Below are positions 22,530 to 30,491 of a stretch of DNA of 47,974 bases, piece by piece. Source of the stretch: a virus; IMG/VR virus record IMGVR_UViG_3300047673_000348, positions 1 through 47,974 of that record; one strand, given 5' to 3'. Below the pieces are notes generated by a model. The model worked only from the letters and a program-made list of their open reading frames with translations, was not told the DNA's origin and made no database searches. The translations under genes were made by a program, and so were the position numbers. Numbering within the stretch: position 1 is the first letter of the stretch; the number at the start of each line of letters is the position of its first letter.

Positions 22530-22805
22530 GTGTCTACTCCCGCCGCCCCGACCGCACCTACCCCGCCGCCCCGGAAGCTCAGCGTGTCGACCGTCGCCCT
22601 GTGGGTGCTGCTGGTCGCCGTCCTCGGGTCAGCGCCGTCCCTGCTGGCCGTGCCCGTATGGATGCTCCACCAGCCGTGGATCACCGTGCCCGCGCTGCTG
22701 ATCGTGGTCATCGCCCGCTTCAACCCGAAGGCCCTGCTGACGGTCGCCCTGCTCGGCCGCCAGTACGTGGTGCAGCAGCGCCAGTCCAAGACCGCCACCG
22801 CCTGA
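22530..22805 (+). CDS. Spd-like small membrane protein (91 aa)
   Basis: A proline-rich N-terminus (PAAPTAPTPPPRK) is followed by two TM helices (ALWVLLVAVLGSAPSLLAVP and WITVPALLIVVIA), then a basic tail. The layout and position ahead of the SpdB2-like and TraB genes match the small SpdD/SpdB3-type membrane proteins that assist spread of plasmid DNA through mycelium. Family assignment is by architecture. Confidence 0.6.
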   Translation: MSTPAAPTAPTPPPRKLSVSTVALWVLLVAVLGSAPSLLAVPVWMLHQPWITVPALLIVVIARFNPKALLTVALLGRQYVVQQRQSKTATA

Positions 22806-22814
22806 GGAGACGTG

Positions 22815-23060
22815 ATGAGAGAGACGTACCGGACCGTCATTCAGGGCCAGATCCTGCACGGCACCACGGTCGCCAAGTGCCCCAACTGCCGCACCGACCG
22901 GGGCCTGACCGTCTACGGCTACCTCGGCGGCGACGCGCGGCTCGCCTGCCCGTGCGGCAACGACTTTCCCGTCCCGCCGCCCTTCGACGCCGAACTGCTG
23001 ATGCGCCAGACCGCGACCGACGCCCGTCGGCGGGTCACCAGCCTCACTTACGTCCGCTGA
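22815..23060 (+). CDS. Small zinc-ribbon protein in transfer operon (81 aa)
   Basis: ATG 22815 is preferred over GTG 22812 because GAGGAG (22803-22808) is then 6 nt away. CPNC (about 24-27) and CPCGN (about 51-55) form a two-knuckle zinc ribbon. Genes of this type sit among spd genes of integrative Streptomyces elements; role unknown. Confidence 0.65.
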   Translation: MRETYRTVIQGQILHGTTVAKCPNCRTDRGLTVYGYLGGDARLACPCGNDFPVPPPFDAELLMRQTATDARRRVTSLTYVR

Positions 23061-23091
23061 ACCGACCACCCGACCAGACAAGGAGAGTCTC

Positions 23092-24495
23092 GTGACCGCC
23101 AGCCCGACCAAGGTGAACGGCACTGCCCGGCCTGCCGTGCCGATCTTCGGCGACTGGCAGAAGATCAGCATCGACGGGCCCGCGACCGTGTGGGAGCGTC
23201 AGCCGGCCCCCGAGGTTCCCGCCGCCTCCGCCGATGTCACCCCCGTGGTGATCGTTGATCCGCGCGCCGAGGCTGAGGCCAAGGCGATCCAGCTCCGTGC
23301 CGAAGCCGAGGCCGAGGCACTGCGGGTCGAGGCCGACAGTAAGGCCGAGGCCGAGCGGATCAAGGCCGAAGAGGAAGCCCGCCGTCAGAAGATCGCCAAC
23401 GACCGCGCGGAGATGAAGCTGGAGCGGGACCAGGCCGACCAGGCCGCCTACCTCGCCAAGAAGGGCGCCGAGGAAGCGGCCTCCAAGGTCGCCAAGGACA
23501 AGGCCGACCAGGCCGCCGCAGACGAGGCCAAGAAGGACGCAGACCGCGAGGCCGAGCAGAAGCGCAGCGAGTCCCTGTGGAAGTGGGGCGCCCGTGGCAT
23601 CTACGCCGTCGGCCTGATCATCGCCGCGCCGGTGCAGTTCCTCGACTTCTGGGACCCCGCCCGCAAGTTCCTCGTCGCCGCCCCGGTCCTGCTGGAAGGT
23701 CTGGCTCTGGTCCTGGCGTGTGGTGCGGCTTGGGCCGTTGCCCACCGGCGCGATGTGCTGCCCTACCGGATCGGCATCATGTTCGGCGCGCTCATCGCGG
23801 CCACGATCAACCTGCGGGGCGGCCTGACCAATCCGACCATCGGCTTCAACGCCGGCCTCATCGGGGCCATCGCCTCCCTCGGCGGCCCGATCGTCCTCAT
23901 GGCCTACGAGCACGGCATCGCACAGAAGGTCGACGGCATCCCATCGTTCCGGGAGCGCCGCGCCGCCACCAAGGAGAAGGAAGCCGAGATCGCCGCGCGA
24001 GACAAGGCGAAGGCCGAGAAGGCCGCGGCGGAGGACAAGGCGAAGGCCGAGAAGACTGCGCAGCAGCTGCACGCCGAGGCTGAGCAGAAGCGCCGGGACG
24101 AGGATCGCCAGAAGCATCACCCGGAGGTGTGGGGGGTCGCCGACGCGCTCCGTTCGGCGCGTGGCTCGGCGACTGTCACGGAGCAGATTTGGAACGAGGC
24201 GTGGCAGCGGGTTACGGGCTCCAGGGTGGTCGGCGTCACGCCCGAGATCGAGGCGTTGAGCCGCGACGCTCAGGCCCGGATGCAGGCCGCCACGGAGATC
24301 ACTCCCGGTGACGCATTGTCACAGGTCGAATCCCAAAAGGTACCCCGCACCAAGAAGGACCCCGACACCCCCGACGGGCGCCGCTTCAACGGCGGCGTTC
24401 CGCCCCTCCGCACGCGCGGCGACGCGCAGCCGAACAGCCCGCTCGCCAAGAAGCAGGCCGCCCTCGAACAGCCCGCCCGAACCACCGCCAACTGA
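23092..24495 (+). CDS. spdB2: SpdB2-like membrane/coiled-coil spread protein (467 aa)
   Basis: Residues 55-155 form a long charged coiled coil (AEAEAKAIQLRAEAEAEALR and repeats). Four hydrophobic helices lie at about 163-285 (IYAVGLIIAAPVQFLDFWDP, VLLEGLALVLACGAAWAVAH, GIMFGALIAATINLRGGLT, LIGAIASLGGPIVLMAYEHG). A second charged coiled coil and a C-terminal region with WNEAWQRVTG follow. Coiled coil plus four-helix core just upstream of traB is the pattern of SpdB2/DUF2637 proteins, which interact with TraB and with DNA during intramycelial plasmid spread. GTG 23092 follows AAGGAGAG. The assignment is by domain order, membrane core and neighbours. Confidence 0.75.
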   Translation: MTASPTKVNGTARPAVPIFGDWQKISIDGPATVWERQPAPEVPAASADVTPVVIVDPRAEAEAKAIQLRAEAEAEALRVEADSKAEAERIKAEEEARRQKIANDRAEMKLERDQADQAAYLAKKGAEEAASKVAKDKADQAAADEAKKDADREAEQKRSESLWKWGARGIYAVGLIIAAPVQFLDFWDPARKFLVAAPVLLEGLALVLACGAAWAVAHRRDVLPYRIGIMFGALIAATINLRGGLTNPTIGFNAGLIGAIASLGGPIVLMAYEHGIAQKVDGIPSFRERRAATKEKEAEIAARDKAKAEKAAAEDKAKAEKTAQQLHAEAEQKRRDEDRQKHHPEVWGVADALRSARGSATVTEQIWNEAWQRVTGSRVVGVTPEIEALSRDAQARMQAATEITPGDALSQVESQKVPRTKKDPDTPDGRRFNGGVPPLRTRGDAQPNSPLAKKQAALEQPARTTAN

Positions 24496-24527
24496 CCCGC
24501 CCAACCCAACCCCGAAAGGTCCCCATC

Positions 24528-25067
24528 ATGTCCCGCCAGTCCATCCGTATCGTCCGCTCCGTGGCCCTGTCGGGTGCTGCTCTGGCGGCGCTCGGGATCG
24601 CCACTCCGGCGGTCGCCGCAGCCACCGAGCAGACCTCCACGGTGCAGTCCGTTCAGGCCGCCACCGACACCACCGTCCGCCTCGCCGACGGCACCCGCAC
24701 CATGACCGTCCGCGGCCTGCCGACCACCCACTACGCGGCCACCGCCGACCACTCCGACGCGGTCATCACCGTGGCTGCCGTCCAGCCGTCCGTGGCCCCC
24801 GTGGTCGACGCGAACGTCACCCCGGCGGTCGACCAGGTCACCCCGGCGAGCGTCAGTGGCGGCACCATCGGCGTTGGCATCGTCGGTCTGATGCTGATCG
24901 GCGTGATCGTGTTCATCGGCATCAAGGGCCGGAAGGTCGCCGCCAGCTGGGCGATCACGCTCGTCGCGCTCGGGGTGCTCCTGGACGGGACGTTCGTCGG
25001 CCCGCTGATCAAGCAGCTCACCAACTCCGCCGTCACCGCTGCCGCCAACACCCTCACCAACTTCTAA
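24528..25067 (+). CDS. Secreted/membrane protein of the transfer operon (179 aa)
   Basis: A clear signal peptide (MSRQSIRIVRSVALSGAALA, hydrophobic core, cleavage near AVAAA at about 30) precedes an extracytoplasmic beta-rich Thr/Val-rich segment. Two C-terminal TM helices follow (IGVGIVGLMLIGVIVFIGI and SWAITLVALGVLLDG). Signal peptide plus two TM helices next to a conjugal translocase is compatible with an Spd cell-wall-crossing component; a pilin-like subunit is a remoter alternative. ATG 24528 follows GAAAGG. Not assigned to a family. Confidence 0.7.
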   Translation: MSRQSIRIVRSVALSGAALAALGIATPAVAAATEQTSTVQSVQAATDTTVRLADGTRTMTVRGLPTTHYAATADHSDAVITVAAVQPSVAPVVDANVTPAVDQVTPASVSGGTIGVGIVGLMLIGVIVFIGIKGRKVAASWAITLVALGVLLDGTFVGPLIKQLTNSAVTAAANTLTNF

Positions 25068-25090
25068 CCCAAGCCTGGAGCCCCGCCGCC

Positions 25091-27313
25091 ATGACCACGC
25101 ACGCCACCCCGCCCGAGACGGCGGGCCCCCAGATACCGGTCCAGAACCCCATCCCGCCCATGCCCGGCCACGCCCCCTGGTTCAAGTCGCCGGTACCCGC
25201 CGACGCGCCCCCGCCGCAGCCCAAGCTGACGGTGTGGGCGCAGACCAAGCGCGGCTGCCACCTCCTCTACCAGCAGGGCCGCGCCTGGGTGCTCCTTGAA
25301 GGTGTCGACGAGGACGCGCTGACCAAGGACGTTGTCCACAAGCGGGCTGCCGAGAATCGCAAGGCCATCCGCCAGCACCACAGCGAAGTCCGGGACCTGC
25401 AGAAGCAGGCCGCCACCGCCGCCAACCAGGGGCACCCCGGGACGGCAGACCGCTTCAACCAGGCATTCGCAACTCGCGTCACCGTCGGCCCCGTACTCCC
25501 GCACGCGGACGACGACGTCACCGAGAAGGACATCAAACGCCACAAGCTCACCCAGCAGGCCAGCCGGTGCGCCATGGTGGCTGCGGGCGTGGTGGCCGGC
25601 TGGATGATGCTGGGGAAGATGCAGCACCCCATCCTCGGCGTCCTCGCCGCGCTGCTCGGCGGGTTCGGTGCGGCGTGGTGGGCGGGGCGGAACCGCGAGG
25701 CCGACGACAAGGAGTCGTCTCCGGTAACGCTGGCCGCTGAGTCACCCGCCACCATCGCCGCCGCAGCCTCCGCAAGCGCTGCGGGTCCGGTCGCGCTCAC
25801 GAAGTCCGAGGACGTACAGGTGCGGGGCGCGAACGACCTGGTCACCGCGCTCATCAAAGCGAAGATCATCGAAGAGGCCGACCGCGAAGAGACCAGCGTG
25901 CTCGGACTCCGCACCGACGGCCCCGGCTGGACCGCCACCATCGAACTGCCCGGCGGACGCACCGCTGAGCAGGCCATCGCCCGCCTCGTACCGCTCGCCG
26001 GCGCACTGCGCGTCAAGGCGTCGCGCATCGAACTGAAGAAGGACACCAGCGCCGAGGGGCATGAGGGTCGGTTCACCATCTGGGTCGCCGACGCCGACAA
26101 CCCGTTCGGCACCGGCAAGACCACGTCACCCCTGATCAACGCCCCGGAGTGGAACTTCTGGCAGCACGGCGTACCGCTCGGCCAGGACGCCCGGCATGAC
26201 CGGCAGGCACTGCACCTGCTGTGGTCGTCGCTGCTGATCGGTGGTCTGCAGGACTACGGCAAGTCGTACCTGGCACGGCTGATCGCCTCCGCTGGCGCCC
26301 TTGATCCCTACGTGCGGATCATCGTTATCACCGGCAAGTCCGGGCCGGACTGGGCGGCCCTCAAGAAGATCGCCCACGCCTACATTTCCGGCTCCAAGCC
26401 GGACACCCTCGTCGAAGTCCACGAGGTGCTGGACGACCTGATCGGCAGCATGCAGAACCTCGGCGAGCAGTTGGAGAGCCTGTCCGAGACCGACCCCCAG
26501 CAGTGCCCCGAAGGCAAGCTCACCCCGGCGCTCGCCCGGCAGCCGGACAAGAGGCTCACCCTCCTCATCGTCGACGAGCTCCAGGAACTCCTTGACGCCG
26601 CCGCGAACACCCGCGTCAAGGTCGTCGAGGAGGACGAGGACGGCAAGGGTGCGAAGCACCGCAACGGCAAGGACGTGCTGGTCGAGACCCTCGCCCGGTA
26701 CGTGCGCGTGGCCCGGTTCGTCGGCGGCATGGGCGTGTTCATCACCCAGCGCCCCGACTCCGACAGCGTCCCGACCAAGCTGCGCGGGGTGTGCGTGAAG
26801 CGCGCCTGCTTCCGGGTCAAGGGCGACGCCTCCGCGCGGATGGTCCTCGGTGACGATGCGGTGCAGGCCGGCGCGGCGCCGCACAAGCTGCTGGAGCACC
26901 ACAAGGGTGTCGTGGTCCTGGATCAGGGTGCGGAGTCGGGTCACATCACGCAGAAGTCCGATGTGATCGAGCTGCCGGAGTTCCGGGAGATCGTGGAGCG
27001 CGGCTACGACCTGCGGGTGAAGGCCGGGACGCTGACGGGTCAGGCGGCGTCGCGTAGTCGTGTCGATGAGGCGGTGGCGCGTGCGGCGGAGATGCGCCGG
27101 GATGCGGTGGCGGTGTTCGATCGGCTGGGGGTTCCGGAGACGCAGGGGCTGACGGCTGAGTCGCTGGCCGAGGAGGTGGGCGTTGATGTGGATGCTCTGC
27201 GGGAGCGTCTGCGCCGGGATGGGATCACAACAACGAACATCGTGACGTTCGGGGATCGCAAGCGCCTGAAGGGCTTCAAGCGGGACCAGTTCACTGCCCC
27301 GGAGGCGGCCTGA
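25091..27313 (+). CDS. traB: TraB-type FtsK/SpoIIIE DNA translocase (740 aa)
   Basis: This is the septal DNA pump of Streptomyces conjugation, which moves double-stranded plasmid DNA between cells as a hexamer. A proline-rich N-terminus and coiled-coil stretch precede two TM helices at about 160-200 (CAMVAAGVVAGWMMLG; LGVLAALLGGFGAAWWAG). The FtsK-like motor follows, with Walker A G385-L-Q-D-Y-G-K391-S and Walker B LLIVD495-E496-L. A C-terminal winged helix (about 680-735; ESLAEEVGVDVDALRERLRR) would read cis-acting transfer repeats. Presence of spd-like genes upstream and a repeat region directly downstream fits TraB rather than a chromosomal FtsK. The Walker residues are intact, so it should be functional. 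Confidence 0.88.
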   Translation: MTTHATPPETAGPQIPVQNPIPPMPGHAPWFKSPVPADAPPPQPKLTVWAQTKRGCHLLYQQGRAWVLLEGVDEDALTKDVVHKRAAENRKAIRQHHSEVRDLQKQAATAANQGHPGTADRFNQAFATRVTVGPVLPHADDDVTEKDIKRHKLTQQASRCAMVAAGVVAGWMMLGKMQHPILGVLAALLGGFGAAWWAGRNREADDKESSPVTLAAESPATIAAAASASAAGPVALTKSEDVQVRGANDLVTALIKAKIIEEADREETSVLGLRTDGPGWTATIELPGGRTAEQAIARLVPLAGALRVKASRIELKKDTSAEGHEGRFTIWVADADNPFGTGKTTSPLINAPEWNFWQHGVPLGQDARHDRQALHLLWSSLLIGGLQDYGKSYLARLIASAGALDPYVRIIVITGKSGPDWAALKKIAHAYISGSKPDTLVEVHEVLDDLIGSMQNLGEQLESLSETDPQQCPEGKLTPALARQPDKRLTLLIVDELQELLDAAANTRVKVVEEDEDGKGAKHRNGKDVLVETLARYVRVARFVGGMGVFITQRPDSDSVPTKLRGVCVKRACFRVKGDASARMVLGDDAVQAGAAPHKLLEHHKGVVVLDQGAESGHITQKSDVIELPEFREIVERGYDLRVKAGTLTGQAASRSRVDEAVARAAEMRRDAVAVFDRLGVPETQGLTAESLAEEVGVDVDALRERLRRDGITTTNIVTFGDRKRLKGFKRDQFTAPEAA

Positions 27314-27317
27314 TAGG

Positions 27318-27484
27318 CCGTACACCCCCCGCACAGGGCGACTGTTTGCCCAGGTAGATGCTGGTATGTGACCCGTACACCCCCCGCTCACCGGCCTCCT
27401 GGGGCCGTCCACCTGTACGGCTGATGGCCCCGACTGTACGCCCCGCATACCGGCACATAGCGGTCACTGCACGGGGGGTGTACG
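27318..27484. repeat. CGTACACCCCCCG repeat array downstream of traB (candidate clt/operator)
   Basis: CCGTACACCCCCCGC occurs exactly twice (27318-27332 and 27373-27387) and its 13-bp core once inverted (27472-27484). Shortened versions lie at 27414 (CTGTACGG) and 27434-27446 (CTGTACGCCCCGC). The shared core CGTACA/TGTACG thus appears five times, at 27319, 27374, 27414, 27435 and 27479. The array fills the non-coding gap right after the translocase gene, where TraB recognition repeats (clt) or a Kor-type operator would be expected. No open frame crosses this 268-bp gap convincingly. Confidence 0.65.
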
Positions 27485-27508
27485 CCCCACAAATCAACAC
27501 AAACCACC

Positions 27509-27523
27509 GCCCCCGACGGGGGC
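27509..27523 (+). terminator. Small hairpin after the traB repeat region
   Basis: GCCCCC, loop GAC, GGGGGC followed by TTCCCTC; a weak candidate terminator between traB and the next gene. Confidence 0.4.
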
Positions 27524-27581
27524 TTCCCTCAGCACACCCAAAAACCGGGACCACCCCGGACCAACCCGAAAGGAGCCCGTC

Positions 27582-27980
27582 ATGGGCACTTGGTACCGCG
27601 CCACCGACTGGATCGACGGAAAGCTCACCGACGCCATCCACAAGACCGGCGCCAGCAACGAAGCCAAGCGCTTCGCCAAGAAGGTCGTGATCGGCAAGAC
27701 CTACTACACGATCAAGACGGACAACGGACCGGGCGCCCGGCAGTACCTCGACGAGCACGTCTTCATGAAGATCTCGACCTTCACCGGCCTGCCCGAAGGC
27801 GCCCCCGACGTGTGGGCGTGCGCCGGCCCCGTCTACGACAACCGCAACGCCCCCGGCTGCAAGGGCCTCATGACCCTGCGCGAGTACCGCGAGTGGCTCA
27901 ACGAAGACGACGGACCGGACATCAGCCGCAACCTCAACGACTACGCCGACAAGCCCAAGCGCGGACGCCGCGCCGCCTGA
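27582..27980 (+). CDS. Hypothetical protein (132 aa)
   Basis: ATG 27582 follows GAAAGGAG at 27569-27576. Product has a helical start (MGTWYRATDWIDGKLTDAIH), a beta-rich centre and a basic C-terminus (DKPKRGRRAA). No metal or membrane motif. First gene after the transfer module; family not recognised. Confidence 0.7.
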   Translation: MGTWYRATDWIDGKLTDAIHKTGASNEAKRFAKKVVIGKTYYTIKTDNGPGARQYLDEHVFMKISTFTGLPEGAPDVWACAGPVYDNRNAPGCKGLMTLREYREWLNEDDGPDISRNLNDYADKPKRGRRAA

Positions 27981-27994
27981 CAAGGAGATCCGCC

Positions 27995-28183
27995 ATGCCC
28001 AAGCGTCCCAGTGCCCGGTCCGCGTACACCACCGAGCCCGGCTTCGACCCCGAGGACGGCACCCCCGTCATCAACATCCGCAGCCAAATGACCGGCGGCC
28101 ACATCGTCACCAGCCGCGACACCCAGCGGGAGGCCGACGCCGAATGCGACCGCCTCGCCGCCATGTGGGACGCCCTCCGCTGA
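27995..28183 (+). CDS. Small protein (62 aa)
   Basis: ATG 27995 follows AAGGAGA. Basic N-terminus, a beta pair (TPVINIRSQMTGGHIVTSRD) and a C-terminal helix (AECDRLAAMWDALR). Unknown function. Confidence 0.6.
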   Translation: MPKRPSARSAYTTEPGFDPEDGTPVINIRSQMTGGHIVTSRDTQREADAECDRLAAMWDALR

Positions 28184-28210
28184 CCTGCCCGCTCATATAG
28201 AGGAGACCCC

Positions 28211-28438
28211 ATGTCATTCCAGCCCGGCGACAGTGTCGGCTTCGAGCCCGGCGATTGCGTCGTGATCACCCATCCACACCCTGAGCACAAAGCCCTAGAA
28301 GGCAAGACGGCCACCGTCCACACGATCTATCGCGGGTTCGTCGTCCTCAAGGGCGTCGGAGACGGCATCGGTGAGCGACTCCGTGAGGCGCTCATCAGCA
28401 AACCCGCCTTTTGGCCCGATGAACTCACCAAGTCCTGA
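28211..28438 (+). CDS. Small beta-barrel-like protein (75 aa), paralogue of 28716-28892
   Basis: Starts MSFQPGDSVGFEPGDCVVIT with GDxV-type strands and ends FWPDELTKS; the 58-aa product at 28716-28892 starts MQFQPGDRVTV and ends FYPEELTKA, with GxGxRIREAxxx in common (LREALIS versus IREAVMG). The GDxVxV strand pattern suggests an SH3/KOW-like fold. The two are tandem duplicates separated by one gene. AGAGGAGA precedes the ATG. Confidence 0.65.
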   Translation: MSFQPGDSVGFEPGDCVVITHPHPEHKALEGKTATVHTIYRGFVVLKGVGDGIGERLREALISKPAFWPDELTKS

Positions 28439-28449
28439 CCTGCCCGACC

Positions 28450-28487
28450 GCCGTGCTCCACACGCCACGACCGGTGTGGGGTGCGGC
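28450..28487. other. 14-bp hairpin with G-U pairs
   Basis: GCCGTGCTCCACAC (28450-28463) can pair with GTGTGGGGTGCGGC (28474-28487) with three G-U pairs in the RNA. Lies between two small genes; a terminator or processing site. Confidence 0.4.
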
Positions 28488-28521
28488 GGCCGGACAGCCC
28501 GGCCAAGCGAAGGAGAACCCC

Positions 28522-28701
28522 ATGGACAAGAAGACCGTCGCCACCAAGCTCGACGCCGCCGCGCAGAAGCTCCACGACACCGGCACCCGCATCGGCGGCG
28601 AGACCGGCGGACGCGTCGGCGACGCCATCGCCAACACCACCCTGGCCCGCCTCCGCAACTTCTGCGACGTCGACTGCACCAACCCCAACTGCGACCACTG
28701 A
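28522..28701 (+). CDS. Small protein with C-terminal Cys cluster (59 aa)
   Basis: ATG 28522 follows AAGGAGA. A helical Ala/Lys-rich N-terminus and C-terminal CDVDCTNPNCDH, a CxxxC-x4-C-x-H cluster likely to hold zinc. Unknown function. Confidence 0.6.
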   Translation: MDKKTVATKLDAAAQKLHDTGTRIGGETGGRVGDAIANTTLARLRNFCDVDCTNPNCDH

Positions 28702-28715
28702 CCCAAGGAGACCTC

Positions 28716-28892
28716 ATGCAGTTCCAGCCCGGTGACCGCGTCACCGTCAGCCGCCCCAACCTGGACAACCTCGCCTACCACGGCAAGACCGGCCCCGACG
28801 AACTGATCGCCGTCAAGGGCCTCGAAGGCCGCATCCGCGAGGCCGTCATGGGCCGCCGCGGCTTCTACCCCGAAGAACTGACGAAGGCTTAG
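28716..28892 (+). CDS. Small beta-barrel-like protein (58 aa), paralogue of 28211-28438
   Basis: ATG 28716 follows AAGGAGA. MQFQPGDRVTVSRPNLDNL and EGRIREAVMGRRGFYPEELT align with the 75-aa neighbour except for a shorter first loop, so this is a tandem duplicate. Probable small SH3/KOW-like fold. Function unknown. Confidence 0.65.
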   Translation: MQFQPGDRVTVSRPNLDNLAYHGKTGPDELIAVKGLEGRIREAVMGRRGFYPEELTKA

Positions 28893-28904
28893 GAGAACCC
28901 GCTC

Positions 28905-29090
28905 ATGACCAGTCAGCACCAGTCCGTCAACGACTACATCGCCGCCCGCCAGCGCGGCGACAACGCCGCCTGTGACCGCCTCGTCGCCAAGGTCAACGCC
29001 CGCTTCGCCACCCGCACCACCGACGGCAGCGAGATCGCCGAAATGGCCGAGGCCAGCATGACCGTGCCGTTCAACGGCGTAAGGCGGTAG
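28905..29090 (+). CDS. Small helical protein (61 aa)
   Basis: ATG 28905 follows AGGAGAA. Helical product with NDYIAARQRGDNAACDRLVA; related in pattern (small AxRxGD helix, then DRLV) to the next product. Unknown function. Confidence 0.6.
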   Translation: MTSQHQSVNDYIAARQRGDNAACDRLVAKVNARFATRTTDGSEIAEMAEASMTVPFNGVRR

Positions 29091-29095
29091 GCGCC

Positions 29096-29266
29096 ATGGA
29101 CATCGCCATGACCGATCGCACGCTCGACGCCTACAGCGCCGCTATGCGCGGCGACCTCGACACCGCCCAGCAGATCGCCAACCAACTCAGCCCCGACGAG
29201 TACGAGGTGCTGAAGGCAGCCGCATTCCGAGCCGCCATCAACGGCACCGCACCCAAGGCGGGCTGA
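29096..29266 (+). CDS. Small helical protein (56 aa)
   Basis: ATG 29096 (ATG 29108 possible). Product contains LDAYSAAMRGDLDTAQQIAN, resembling the YIAARQRGDNAACDRLV helix of the preceding gene, so the two may be diverged duplicates. No strong RBS; GGCGGTAGG lies upstream. Unknown function. Confidence 0.5.
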   Translation: MDIAMTDRTLDAYSAAMRGDLDTAQQIANQLSPDEYEVLKAAAFRAAINGTAPKAG

Positions 29267-29270
29267 CCCC

Positions 29271-29813
29271 ATGCCCGCCACGACCGTCCTCCCTGCCGCC
29301 CAGGTCCAGCCCGCGGCCCGCACCACCCCCGCCCCGGAGCTGAGCCTGGAAGCGCGGATGGCGGCCGTGGACGCGGCCATGACCATCCGCCTCGAAGAAG
29401 CCAGCCTCGCCAACGACATCAACACCGCCCACATCGCAACCGAGCCCGTCGACTCAGCCGACATCATCCGCGGCCCCGTCGACACTCCCCGCACGCCAGT
29501 CGACCTGTACCCGACACCGGTCGCCAACCTCCTCCAGCGGGCACATCAGCGCCTCACCCGCGACGGATGGTGCGGCCACACCCCGACGACCAGCGTGCCG
29601 GGGCCCGACTGCCTGCAATCCGCGATCTACAAGGAAGCCCGCGGCGACTACGGGCTGGCGAGCGAGGGGCTGGACGTTCTGCTGGACGCCATCCGCCGGC
29701 AGTTCACCAACGCCGACAGCGTGCCCGGATTCAACGACGCGTGGGGCAGGCCGACCGTGCCCCTACGGCTGCTCGGCGCGGCTGCTGACGCGGCTGACGC
29801 CCGCGGCATCTGA
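29271..29813 (+). CDS. DUF6197-like protein (180 aa)
   Basis: After a low-complexity N-terminus (about 60 residues), the C-terminal half has RAHQRLTRDGWCGHTPTTSV, DCLQSAIYKEARGDYG and VPGFNDAWGR, the pattern I know as DUF6197, common in Streptomyces and its phages. No enzymatic role is known. Follows the small genes closely, so probably co-transcribed. Confidence 0.65.
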   Translation: MPATTVLPAAQVQPAARTTPAPELSLEARMAAVDAAMTIRLEEASLANDINTAHIATEPVDSADIIRGPVDTPRTPVDLYPTPVANLLQRAHQRLTRDGWCGHTPTTSVPGPDCLQSAIYKEARGDYGLASEGLDVLLDAIRRQFTNADSVPGFNDAWGRPTVPLRLLGAAADAADARGI

Positions 29814-29851
29814 ACACCATCAACCGCAACCCAACCCAAGGAGAAATTCCT

Positions 29852-30034
29852 ATGCGATCCGAAAGCAGCCTCGACCGAGCCCTTCGCCGCCACAGCGAGG
29901 CAGTCCGCGAAGAGCGGACCCAGACCGAGAACGACAGCCGCCTGGCGCAGGGCATCCCCCCGAAGCACTGCGGGGTCAAGATGTCCCTGAATGAGTACGG
30001 CGACTGGGCGTGCACTAGGTGCGGCGAGGTCTGA
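29852..30034 (+). CDS. Small zinc protein (60 aa)
   Basis: ATG 29852 follows AAGGAGA. Charged helical N-terminus, then KHCGVKMSLNEYGDWACTRC, a C-x-n-CxxC zinc knuckle at the end. Last gene before a strong terminator. Function unknown. Confidence 0.6.
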   Translation: MRSESSLDRALRRHSEAVREERTQTENDSRLAQGIPPKHCGVKMSLNEYGDWACTRCGEV

Positions 30035-30050
30035 GCCCCGCCCAACCACG

Positions 30051-30078
30051 AAGGCCACCCCGCATGCGGGGTGGCCTT
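30051..30078. terminator. Strong 13-bp palindromic terminator
   Basis: AAGGCCACCCCGC AT GCGGGGTGGCCTT, a 28-bp perfect palindrome directly after the last gene of the 27.6-30.0 kb run. The A/T ends give a short U-stretch on either strand, so it can act in both directions. Confidence 0.8.
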
Positions 30079-30148
30079 CCGTGCGTTCACCGTCCGCCTC
30101 GTCGACGGCTTCGGCGCGCTGCATGAACCGAGCCCGCCCCGCCACATC

Positions 30149-30175
30149 GAGGCCCCCGCTTTCGGCGGGGGCCTC
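30149..30175 (-). terminator. 10-bp hairpin at the end of a minus-strand gene
   Basis: GAGGCCCCCG ... CGGGGGCCTC with a 7-base loop, overlapping the stop of the 30174-30407 gene; with the upstream palindrome it separates convergent genes. Confidence 0.65.
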
Positions 30176-30407
30176 AGCCGTCGGTGGGCTCAGCCTCGCC
30201 GCCCCGTGGCTCGCAGCGCTGCATCAGGCGGGCCCGTGCCGTGATCCCGTGCACCGGTTGCCCCACCGGCAGCATGCCGTGAGCAGCCAGCCACTCAGCC
30301 AACTCCGCCTCGTCATCACCCAACGCCCACAGTGCGACCGCCATGGGGTCGAGTGTGGCGGGCTGAACCGGCGCAGGGTGGGGAGATTGTGCAATCTGTG
30401 CAGCCAT
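30174..30407 (-). CDS. Small hypothetical protein (77 aa), minus strand
   Basis: ATG 30407 is taken; a GTG at 30422 is an alternative, and neither has a strong Shine-Dalgarno. Product has MAVALWALGDDEAELAEWLA and a C-terminal basic/acidic tail. Flanked by a terminator at its 3' end and divergent from the plus-strand gene at 30492. Family not recognised. Confidence 0.5.
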   Translation of the reverse strand: MAAQIAQSPHPAPVQPATLDPMAVALWALGDDEAELAEWLAAHGMLPVGQPVHGITARARLMQRCEPRGGEAEPTDG

Positions 30408-30491
30408 TGGCCCGGATGTCACCCAGAGTGTGCATGATTACAGTCAGAGACTGAGCACCTCGTACCGCCCGCACCCGAGGAGCACCCGCCC

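Noticed and set aside
24308-25090. N-terminal extension of the traB frame
   Set aside because: Runs through the SpdB2-like and signal-peptide genes in a shadow frame rich in Arg/His/Pro; ATG 25091 starts a sensible proline-rich N-terminus.
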